The notes under the pieces are model-generated. The model made no database searches. It saw only the letters and a list, made by a program, of their open reading frames with translations, and had not been told where the DNA came from. From NCBI GenBank assembly GCA_902530635.1, contig CACABC010000003.1:1-64000 (forward strand): a DNA stretch of 64,000 nucleotides, read 5' to 3'. Shown here piece after piece: positions 18,083-24,793 of this stretch. The number at the start of each line of letters is the position of its first letter. The first letter of the stretch is position 1. This stretch comes from an uncultured Pelagibacteraceae bacterium. Lineage in GTDB: Bacteria > Pseudomonadota > Alphaproteobacteria > Pelagibacterales > Pelagibacteraceae. The position numbers were made by a program, and so were the translations under genes.

Positions 18083-19099
18083 ATGTTTAAGAAAAAAATA
18101 ATTGGTTTTTTGTTTGGAGTTTTCTCTTTAAGTTTAATCAGCTCTGCATCAGCTGTTGAACTTAAATTGGCAACTTTTGAACCACCAAAGGCTTTTATTG
18201 CTAGCAAAATCCTTGGAGGATGGGCTGAAAAAGTTAATAAATGTGCAGCTGGAAAAGTTAACGTCAAAATGTATGCTGGAGGTGTTTTAGGTAGTCCACC
18301 TAAACAATATGATATCGTAACTAAAGGAGTTGCAGATATTTCATGGACCGTTTTAGGTTATATTGGCGGACAGTTTCCTTTAAGTTCAGTAATTGAGTTA
18401 CCATTTCTTACAAGAACATCTAAAGCAGGTTCTACAGCTTTGAATACTTTATATACGGAAGGATATCTTGATAAAGAAATGTCAGGTATTCATCTAATAG
18501 GATTGCATTCTAATCCTGCATATCAAATTCATATGAAGGATACTAAAGTTATGGATCCAGCAGACTTTAAAGGTAAGAAGATGCGTGTTCCAAGTAAAAT
18601 AGCAGGTACAATTTTGAAAAAATTGGGAGCAACTGGAGTAAAAGTTCCTGCACCTGGTACATATGAAGCTCTTAACAAAGGAGTTTTAGATGGAACGCCA
18701 TTTCCTTATACTGCTGTAGGTTCGTTTAAGTTATTTGAGGTAACTAAATATCATACTGAAGTTAACATAACTAACGCTACATTTGGTCTGATTATGAACC
18801 AAGACAAATATAAAAGTTTAGATCCTGTTGCAAAAAAATGTATTGATAATAACAGCGGTCATGCTTTTAGTGCTTGGGCAGCTGGTCTAATTGACGCACA
18901 AAACGCAAAAATGAAAAAAGTTGTTGCTGGCACACCAGGACACGAAATTATTGTTGCGTCGCCTGCAGTTATTGCAAAATATAAGAAAATATTAAAACCT
19001 ATCGAAAAAGATTGGTTAGCCGAAATGGAAAAAAAGGGTCTTGATGGTAAAGGCACTCTTAAAAGAGCAAGAGAAATCATCAAGAAAATTGACGGCTAA
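18083..19099 (+). CDS. dctP: TRAP transporter substrate-binding protein (DctP)
   Basis: 338 residues with a clear signal peptide: a basic start MFKKK, a hydrophobic core to about residue 20 and a probable cleavage after ASA near residue 23. The mature part follows the DctP pattern: LKLATFEPPKAFIASKIL, VKMYAGGVLGSPPKQYDIV, and GKKMRVPSKIAGTILKKLGA, with the substrate-carboxylate Arg in MRVPS. It works in the periplasm and feeds DctQM on the opposite strand. An unusually strong ribosome-binding site, AGGGGG at 18073-18078, and a TATAAA at 18057-18062 precede it, which fits high expression of a binding protein. Confidence 0.93.
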   Translation: MFKKKIIGFLFGVFSLSLISSASAVELKLATFEPPKAFIASKILGGWAEKVNKCAAGKVNVKMYAGGVLGSPPKQYDIVTKGVADISWTVLGYIGGQFPLSSVIELPFLTRTSKAGSTALNTLYTEGYLDKEMSGIHLIGLHSNPAYQIHMKDTKVMDPADFKGKKMRVPSKIAGTILKKLGATGVKVPAPGTYEALNKGVLDGTPFPYTAVGSFKLFEVTKYHTEVNITNATFGLIMNQDKYKSLDPVAKKCIDNNSGHAFSAWAAGLIDAQNAKMKKVVAGTPGHEIIVASPAVIAKYKKILKPIEKDWLAEMEKKGLDGKGTLKRAREIIKKIDG

Positions 19100-19111
19100 A
19101 TTATAAAAAAA

Positions 19112-19142
19112 TTTGAGCCCGCTTATCTATAGCGGGCTCAAA
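19112..19142. terminator. Strong hairpin after dctP, U-tract on the minus strand
   Basis: Perfect 12-bp inverted repeat TTTGAGCCCGCT (19112-19123) and AGCGGGCTCAAA (19131-19142) with a 7-base loop. On the plus strand it follows dctP but is not followed by a T run. Read on the minus strand it is followed by seven T residues, the shape of a rho-independent terminator. It may protect the dctP mRNA 3' end and also block antisense transcription. Confidence 0.75.
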
Positions 19143-19152
19143 CAAATTCTAG

Positions 19153-19158
19153 TATAAT
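19153..19158 (+). promoter_or_regulatory. Perfect -10 box next to the dioxygenase start
   Basis: TATAAT at 19153-19158 ends 6 bases before the ATG at 19165. No convincing -35 hexamer is present; the expected position falls within the preceding hairpin. If used, it gives a near-leaderless mRNA. Confidence 0.35.
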
Positions 19159-19164
19159 AAACCC

Positions 19165-20139
19165 ATGTCTGTAAAAGCATTAAGTTATATAGGTGTAAAC
19201 TCAGATAGACTTGAGGAATGGTCTGATTATTCAGAAAAATGTTTAGGAATGCAAAGAGTTGATAGAGGAAAAGGCACTCTTTCATTTAGAATGGATGATC
19301 ATAAGCAACGATTAGCAATAACCGGAGATACTGGAGATAGCTTAGCTTTTGTTGGATTTGAAGTTGAAAAAAAAGAGGATCTTCAAGCTTACGCTTCAAA
19401 ATTAGAGTCAAAAAATATTAAAGTAAACCTTGGTAATTCATCTTATTCAGATAAGAGATTTGTCGAAGAGTTAATTCATTTTAACGACCCGCAAGGTAAT
19501 AGGGTAGAGTTAGTCTATAGCCCAATGAAAGATACCGAACCTTTTAAACCTTCCCGTCCAATTTCAGGTTTTAAAACAGGAGCTTTAGGTATGGGCCATG
19601 TTGTTTTGCACGTTAAAGATTTTAATAAAGTAGTTCCTTTTTATAGAGACATTTTAGGTTTCAAAATTAGTGATTACAGCAATACACCAATTTCTTTATG
19701 CTTCTTTCATATCAACGGGCGACACCATAGTCTCGCACTATTTGGTTCAGGAAAAGTTGGATTTCATCATTTCATGGTTGAATATAATAGTCTTGACGAT
19801 GTTGGTCAGGGTTATGATTTAGTTCAGTATAAAGATAATGCGATTGCATATACTATGGGTCGTCATACAAATGATTACATGACTTCTTTTTATTCTATTA
19901 CACCTTCTGGATTCTTTGTTGAGAATGGATGGGGCGGAAGAATAATTGATCCAAGCTCATGGAAGTCACATGAAACCTTTGAAGGACCAAGCTTTTGGGG
20001 GCATGAAAGGCTTTATCTTCCTGATGAAGAAAGAATGAAGTTTAGAAATAAACGTTTAGATACCGCTGCTAAAGGAAAACAAGCGCCATTATTAGTAGAC
20101 TGTCCATGGCTTTACTCAAAAATTAATAAAAAAAAATAA
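19165..20139 (+). CDS. Type I extradiol ring-cleavage dioxygenase (VOC family, BphC-like)
   Basis: 324 residues made of two VOC domains, about 1-125 and 138-270. The non-haem iron triad of the C-terminal domain is intact: His145 in LGMGHVVLHV, His202 in GFHHFMVEY and Glu253 in GFFVENGWGG. The active-site loop MGRHTNDYMTSFYSITPSGF also matches catechol 2,3-dioxygenases of the BphC/MhpB-like class. It should cleave a catechol-type ring next to the diol. It is followed after 18 bases by a flavin hydroxylase of the kind that makes such diols. Substrate identity is unknown. Confidence 0.85.
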   Translation: MSVKALSYIGVNSDRLEEWSDYSEKCLGMQRVDRGKGTLSFRMDDHKQRLAITGDTGDSLAFVGFEVEKKEDLQAYASKLESKNIKVNLGNSSYSDKRFVEELIHFNDPQGNRVELVYSPMKDTEPFKPSRPISGFKTGALGMGHVVLHVKDFNKVVPFYRDILGFKISDYSNTPISLCFFHINGRHHSLALFGSGKVGFHHFMVEYNSLDDVGQGYDLVQYKDNAIAYTMGRHTNDYMTSFYSITPSGFFVENGWGGRIIDPSSWKSHETFEGPSFWGHERLYLPDEERMKFRNKRLDTAAKGKQAPLLVDCPWLYSKINKKK

Positions 20140-20157
20140 AATTACTTAAATTAAAAA

Positions 20158-21600
20158 ATGAAACAATACGATGTTATAATTGTAGGTTTAGGACCAACCG
20201 GTGGTACTTTAGCAAATTTATTAGCGTTAAATGGTTTTTCAATTTTAATCTTAGAAAGAGAAAAAAATTTATACGCTTTACCTAGAGCTGTTCACTTTGA
20301 TGATGAAATCATGAGAGTTTTTCAAACAATTGGTATTACTAAAAATTTTTTAAAAAACACTATAATCAATAAAGGTACTAAATTTGTTAATTCTGACGGA
20401 AAAGTGTTGTTGGATTGGCCTCGTCCGAAGTCAATAACTGAGAACGGGTGGTACCCAAGCTACAGATTTCATCAACCTGATTTAGAGAGAAATCTCCGAA
20501 ATCGTTTAAAAAATTTTAAAAAAGTTAAACTGATGCAAAATACCGAAGTAACAAAAATCAAAAATAATAAAAATTCTGTTGACTTATTTTTTAGAATAAA
20601 AAACAAAATACATAAAACCTCATCAAAATATGTAATTGAGTGTGATGGTGCACGTTCTACCACCAGAGAACAAATGGGTTCAGTTTTAGATAACTTAGGT
20701 TTTACACAAAAGTGGGCTGTTGTTGATTTGATACTAAAGAAAAATAAAAATAAATTACCAGACAGAACAATTCAATACTCAAACTCAGAAAGACCAGCTA
20801 CATATTGTAGAAACGTTGGCAAAAGGAGAAGGTGGGAGTTTGCTATTCAGGATAATGAAAACGAAAAAGAAATATTATCCGATAAATATATTTGGAAATT
20901 CCTTAAACCTTGGCTTAATTCAAAAGAGGCAAACTTAGAAAGAAAAGCGATTTATATTTTTCAATCAGCTATAGCTAGAAAGTGGAGAAAAGGTAGAATT
21001 TTTATTGCTGGCGATGCTGCACACCTTATGCCACCCTTTATGGGTCAAGGGATGTGTGCAGGTATCAGAGATGCATCTAATTTGGCATGGAAAATTAGTT
21101 GGTGCATTAAAAATAAACATGAAGGAAAATTTTTAGATACCTATCAAACAGAGAGATTTTCAAACGCAAAAGAGTATATTAAGACAACAATGAGAATGGG
21201 AGAATTTGTAAATGCAGTTGGGTCTGAGAATATTACTGACAATATCTCTTCTGGACCAGATGGTACAAAAAGCATGCAATCTATAAAACCTAAATTAGGT
21301 GCTGGTCTTGGAAGTAATAAAGACAAAAATAGGGGTAAAATTTTTCCACAACTTAAAATGAAAAATGGAAAAAGATTAGATGAAAAATTTTCAAAATCTC
21401 CTCTGTTACTTACATCATCTAAATTAGCTAAAAAAGTTTCTTTAAAAATTCAATCAATAACAGATAAAGATATTAAGGGTCTCAGTAGCTTATTAAAAAA
21501 TTATAAAGCAAAAGCAATAATTGTTCGACCAGATAGGTTTATACTTAAAACATGTAATTCAGCAAATGACTTTAATCGAATAAATTATTTGCCACTTTAA
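20158..21600 (+). CDS. FAD-dependent aromatic hydroxylase (MhpA/PheA-like)
   Basis: 480 residues of the flavoprotein monooxygenase class A. The FAD dinucleotide motif is VGLGPTGG at residues 9-16, the DG motif is CDGARSTTRE near 162-171, and the ribityl-binding GDAAHLMPPFMGQGMCAG is at 285-302. Such enzymes use NAD(P)H and O2 to hydroxylate phenolic acids, for example 3-(3-hydroxyphenyl)propionate. The C-terminal thioredoxin-like part is present but short, ending in AKAIIVRPDRFILK; family members are often longer, near 550 residues. With the dioxygenase just upstream it makes a hydroxylation and ring-cleavage pair. Its last 29 bases overlap the convergent BKACE gene. Confidence 0.85.
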   Translation: MKQYDVIIVGLGPTGGTLANLLALNGFSILILEREKNLYALPRAVHFDDEIMRVFQTIGITKNFLKNTIINKGTKFVNSDGKVLLDWPRPKSITENGWYPSYRFHQPDLERNLRNRLKNFKKVKLMQNTEVTKIKNNKNSVDLFFRIKNKIHKTSSKYVIECDGARSTTREQMGSVLDNLGFTQKWAVVDLILKKNKNKLPDRTIQYSNSERPATYCRNVGKRRRWEFAIQDNENEKEILSDKYIWKFLKPWLNSKEANLERKAIYIFQSAIARKWRKGRIFIAGDAAHLMPPFMGQGMCAGIRDASNLAWKISWCIKNKHEGKFLDTYQTERFSNAKEYIKTTMRMGEFVNAVGSENITDNISSGPDGTKSMQSIKPKLGAGLGSNKDKNRGKIFPQLKMKNGKRLDEKFSKSPLLLTSSKLAKKVSLKIQSITDKDIKGLSSLLKNYKAKAIIVRPDRFILKTCNSANDFNRINYLPL

Positions 21601-22351
21601 CTTTTGTTTCATTATTAGGAGCAACACTTCCATCTGGCATAAAAAAGGAATTTTCAAATCCGACTCTAATTTTTCCACCAAGTTTAATTGCGGTTTTAAG
21701 ACATGAAGTTTCTTCTTTTGCAAACGCACATACTGCCCAATCAGCATTAAATCCATTTTCTTTTAGTTTTTTAGTAAACAAAGAAATTTTTTTTGGATCA
21801 CTTATTTTTCCAGTATAATGTCCTATTACAAACATACACCATACACCATCCTTCGAAATTTTGGATTGAGTTAAAAGATTTGATAGTAGGTCTATATCTT
21901 CTGGTTCATAACAAATATGTTGAATTTTAGTACCAGCCTCAATTAATTTTTGATAAATTTTTATATCTTCAGTGCCAGGTTTTCTTGATGGAATCATTTC
22001 TCTTACACCAATCGAAATTCCTGGAGGCATAACTTCATAAGCAAGTTTTCGCATTTCATCAGGAGAATATTTTCCAATAGCCTCAGTTGTTATTTGCAAA
22101 TGCATTTTTGGAACAGTTTTTTGAAGCTCACTTAATATTTCTTTACATAAACCACTATCTAAAACATGCTCACCTTTATCATTTCTTGTGTGAAAATGAA
22201 TTGCCTCAGCGCCAGCTTCGAAGCAGGCTTTTCCTGTATTAACAATTTCATTCATAGTTATTGGAACTGCTGCATGATCTTTTTTCGTAGGCCTAGCTCC
22301 ATTTGGAGCCACCATAAGGCGTGGAAGTTTTACAGGTCTATAAAAATTCAC
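21572..22351 (-). CDS. BKACE family enzyme (DUF849, beta-keto acid cleavage)
   Basis: 259 residues starting at a GTG codon. LMVAPNGARPTKKDHAAVP is the family N-terminus, the zinc ligands His52 and His54 are in AIHFHTRND, and Glu233 is in RVGFENS. BKACE enzymes condense a beta-keto acid with acetyl-CoA and split it into acetoacetate and a CoA ester. The protein is slightly shorter than the usual 270-310 residues. It is convergent with the hydroxylase (29-base overlap) and divergent from the secreted protein gene at 22396, sharing a 44-base promoter region. A role in the same catabolic island is an inference from position. Confidence 0.88.
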   Translation of the reverse strand: MNFYRPVKLPRLMVAPNGARPTKKDHAAVPITMNEIVNTGKACFEAGAEAIHFHTRNDKGEHVLDSGLCKEILSELQKTVPKMHLQITTEAIGKYSPDEMRKLAYEVMPPGISIGVREMIPSRKPGTEDIKIYQKLIEAGTKIQHICYEPEDIDLLSNLLTQSKISKDGVWCMFVIGHYTGKISDPKKISLFTKKLKENGFNADWAVCAFAKEETSCLKTAIKLGGKIRVGFENSFFMPDGSVAPNNETKVKVANNLFD

Positions 22352-22405
22352 TATCTTGAAATTATAAGTTAAAAAACCTAATATTGCACTAAGTTATGAA
22401 AAAAA
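22342..22405. repeat. Direct repeat copy 1, active divergent promoter region
   Basis: This 64-base segment matches 22870-22933 at 56 of 64 positions, offset 528 bases, with 26 identical bases at 22353-22378. It spans the GTG start of the BKACE gene, the whole intergenic promoter and the ATG plus A-run of the gene at 22396. Confidence 0.9.
22356..22384 (+). promoter_or_regulatory. Promoter of the secreted WFG-motif protein gene
   Basis: TTGAAA at 22356-22361, a 17-base spacer, TATA-type box TAATAT at 22379-22384. The ATG at 22396 is 11 bases downstream of the -10 box, so a very short leader is expected. Confidence 0.5.
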
Positions 22406-22857
22406 TAATATTAACTATTTTAATTTTGTTTTCATTTACACAGTTAAAAGCCGATGCGTATGTGGCCGTAATTAAAGAAATTTTGGGAAACTGCTTTTAT
22501 GGAAAAGATATGCAAATGACAAAATTTGTAGACAATATTATTTCAAAGAAAAATATTGGTGGAGTTCCTGTAAATTCTCAAAGTGGTATGGAAAAAGTTG
22601 TGGCAGCTATAGAGGCTAAATATCCAACTTATGACTTTAGTAAATGTCAACCTACAGAAGCACAAGCACCAAGTAAAAAAGCTTCAAGATGGCAGGAGAA
22701 AAATACTTGGTTTGGAGTAAACGAAGAAATGACAAATTACGCAGTTAAAATGCATGAAAGACTTGTGAGAGCCGGTGTGGATCCTGAAAGTAATAAATAT
22801 TATAAAGAAATTGACAAACAAATGAGAATGAAGTTTCCTAATTACGAATGGAAATAA
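22396..22857 (+). CDS. Secreted protein with C-terminal WFG-type module, unknown function
   Basis: 153 residues. A signal peptide is clear: MKKIILTILILFSFTQLKADA, with probable cleavage after KADA or near residue 18-21. The middle carries two Cys (in GNCFYGKD and SKCQPTE) that may form a disulfide. The last 55 residues, from WQEKNTWFG to the end, contain a pattern I associate from memory with many phage and SAR11 proteins: W-F-G, then M-T, H-x-x-L-V, G-V-D-P, Y-Y-x-x-I-D and F-P near the C-terminus. Its biochemical role is unknown. It lies just upstream of a pilin gene and is expressed from a duplicated promoter. Confidence 0.75.
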   Translation: MKKIILTILILFSFTQLKADAYVAVIKEILGNCFYGKDMQMTKFVDNIISKKNIGGVPVNSQSGMEKVVAAIEAKYPTYDFSKCQPTEAQAPSKKASRWQEKNTWFGVNEEMTNYAVKMHERLVRAGVDPESNKYYKEIDKQMRMKFPNYEWK

Positions 22858-22869
22858 TATTATTCATTA

Positions 22870-22933
22870 AAAAAATCATTATCTTGAAATTATAAGTTAA
22901 AAAACCCAAGATTTTACAAAGTTACGAAAAAAA
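22870..22933. repeat. Direct repeat copy 2, decayed promoter relic
   Basis: Second copy of the 22342-22405 segment (56/64 identical). The -35 TTGAAA is retained at 22884-22889, but the -10 box has become CAAGAT (22907-22912) and the position of the ATG reads ACG (22924-22926). On the other strand it has ATG where the BKACE gene uses GTG. It sits upstream of the pilin gene. Confidence 0.85.
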
Positions 22934-22977
22934 TATATATTTTATTTTTAACTTTTTTTTAAAAACTTTAGATATTT

Positions 22978-23511
22978 ATGATTAAAGCCTTCACCCTAAT
23001 AGAACTCTTAGTCGTAGTAGCTATCATCGGTATTCTTGCTGCAGTAGGCATGGTTGCTTATAATGGAATAACAAATTCTGCAAGAGTTAGTTTAGTAAAA
23101 AATAATCATAATTTAGTAAAAAAATATATTATTGAAGAAATTCAAATGTGTCTTCATCTTGATAAGGAGTTTGAGTCAATTACAAATAAAGCATATCAAA
23201 GTAACCCAAGCACAAATTGCTCAACAAACCAAAACTGTAAACTTTTAAAATCATTTGGAGATCCTAAAAGTAACCCCGGAGCATATTTTGATACTGCAAA
23301 ATGTCCTTTTGAGTATTATTCAATGATTAAAAATCCTTTTGAAAAAGATGGTAATGCTTTTGTTTCAAGTTATTCTATACCTCCAAAAAACAAAGTTGGA
23401 TACACTTATATGAATTTTGATGGCGCAACTGGACAAGGTTATAAAATTTCTACTAGGTTTGGAGATGAAGAAAATGAGTTTATAACAGAAAATATTCCTA
23501 TTCCTGAATGA
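22978..23511 (+). CDS. Type IV prepilin / pseudopilin-like protein
   Basis: 177 residues. The N-terminus MIKAFTLIELLVVVAIIGIL is a class III signal: a four-residue leader, then FTLIE with Glu at +5 and a hydrophobic helix to about residue 30. The residue before the cleavage site is Ala rather than the usual Gly. The rest is a soluble globular domain with four or more Cys (CLHL, NCSTNQNC and KCPFE), possibly two disulfides. It should be processed by PilD-type peptidase and assembled into a pilus or pseudopilus. No other pilus gene is in this window. It lies downstream of the decayed promoter copy. Confidence 0.88.
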   Translation: MIKAFTLIELLVVVAIIGILAAVGMVAYNGITNSARVSLVKNNHNLVKKYIIEEIQMCLHLDKEFESITNKAYQSNPSTNCSTNQNCKLLKSFGDPKSNPGAYFDTAKCPFEYYSMIKNPFEKDGNAFVSSYSIPPKNKVGYTYMNFDGATGQGYKISTRFGDEENEFITENIPIPE

Positions 23512-23591
23512 AGATACGAAATAAATTATTTTTACTTATTTAAAACTCTTGTGTATTAATATATTAACTATAACAACAAAAAAGACAGAAT

Positions 23592-23635
23592 GCCCTAGTG
23601 GTGAAATTGGTAGACACAAAGGACTTAAAATCCTT
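23592..23635 (+). pseudogene. Truncated tRNA-Leu(TAA), 5' fragment
   Basis: About 44 bases matching the 5' half of the intact tRNA-Leu(TAA) at 26308: acceptor 5' strand GCCCTAG, complete D arm and complete anticodon arm with the TAA anticodon. It stops right after the anticodon stem, and the variable arm, T arm and acceptor 3' strand are missing. It differs from the intact gene at one acceptor base and by one extra T in the D loop. It abuts the pfkA stop codon at 23640. Confidence 0.85.
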
Positions 23636-23639
23636 TTCA

Positions 23640-24728
23640 TTAAATATTATCTCCCAAGTAAATTCCTAGTGAAAGAGCTGTTTCTACTAAAGAATCTTTT
23701 CTCTCGACATTTTTATAAGTTTTTATTCCTTCGTCAATCGGAACATCTATCACCCTTCTGTCTTTCCAAGCAACCATACGATCAAATTTTTTTTGATTTA
23801 ATAAATCCACAGCATAAACCCCAAACGCACTTGCTAGTATCCTATCGCTTGCAATAGGCGGCGCTCCTCTTTGAACGTGACCAAGTGATGTAACCCTGCA
23901 TTCTACGTCTGTTTTTTTCATAAGTTCCTTTGCTATGTAGTCTCCTATACCACCAAGTCTTTGTTCGCCGTCAATATATTTGTGTACTACTTGAGACCCA
24001 TCTTCTTTTTTAACAGCCTCGGCAACTACTATTAATGAATGTTGAATATCGTTTTTTTTCATTGAATTTAATTTTTTGATTATTCCATCTATCGAATATT
24101 TAATCTCTGGAATTAAAATAATATCTGCTCCGCCGGCAATTCCTGCATTAAGTGCAATATGTCCTGTATCTCGACCCATAACCTCAAGTATCATTGATCT
24201 TCTGTGACTAGCAGCGGTAGATTGAAGATTGTCTAGAGCTTGCGTTGCAACATCTACCGCGGTATGAAAACCAATTGAACTTTCTGTTGCTCCTACGTCA
24301 TTATCGATTGTTTTTGGTATAGCTACTATTTTCATATCACCATCTTTTGCTAGCTTCTTTAGGATTTGCATACTTCCATCTCCTCCTATAATTACTAAAC
24401 CATCGAGTTTCATTGAGTGATACCCTTCGATTATTTCTTTTGATTTATCGACATATTTGCCATCCTCAGTGGGGATTTTAAAGGGATTTCCTTTATTTGT
24501 TGATCCCAAAAAGGTTCCACCTTGTCTTAACAGATATCCTGCGAAAGTTTTATATGTTAATTGTATTGCATCTACTGGTCGTTTAATTAATCCAGCAGTG
24601 CCGTCTCTAATTCCATATACTTCCATGTTATATTTATTTTTTGCTCTATAAAATATCGATCTAATTGCTGCATTTAGACCTCCGCAGTCGCCACCACTTG
24701 TTAAAACTCCAATTTTTTTACCACTCAT
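23640..24728 (-). CDS. pfkA: 6-phosphofructokinase
   Basis: 362 residues of the PfkA family. The phosphate-donor loop is SGGDCGGLNAAIRS near residues 11-24. The donor-discriminating motifs are GGDGS at 115-119 (Gly as in ATP enzymes) and PKTIDND at 138-144 (Lys as in PPi enzymes). The catalytic Asp is in TIDND, and MGRDTGHIAL binds fructose-6-phosphate. The mixed Gly/Lys pattern occurs in some ATP-dependent enzymes of the PPi-like lineage, so ATP use is likely but not certain. It catalyses the committed step of Embden-Meyerhof glycolysis. It is divergent from pyk, and the pair lies between a tRNA-Leu fragment and an intact tRNA-Leu. Confidence 0.93.
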   Translation of the reverse strand: MSGKKIGVLTSGGDCGGLNAAIRSIFYRAKNKYNMEVYGIRDGTAGLIKRPVDAIQLTYKTFAGYLLRQGGTFLGSTNKGNPFKIPTEDGKYVDKSKEIIEGYHSMKLDGLVIIGGDGSMQILKKLAKDGDMKIVAIPKTIDNDVGATESSIGFHTAVDVATQALDNLQSTAASHRRSMILEVMGRDTGHIALNAGIAGGADIILIPEIKYSIDGIIKKLNSMKKNDIQHSLIVVAEAVKKEDGSQVVHKYIDGEQRLGGIGDYIAKELMKKTDVECRVTSLGHVQRGAPPIASDRILASAFGVYAVDLLNQKKFDRMVAWKDRRVIDVPIDEGIKTYKNVERKDSLVETALSLGIYLGDNI

Positions 24729-24793
24729 TAAAATTTATTTTTCTTAAATATTTTTTTTTATAAGGAGTGGTGTTATAACATAAAAATCTTTAA

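Noticed and set aside
23549..23857. Open frame on the plus strand spanning the tRNA-Leu fragment and the pfkA 3' end
   Set aside because: It is antisense to conserved pfkA codons and reads through the tRNA relic; the translation has no family features.
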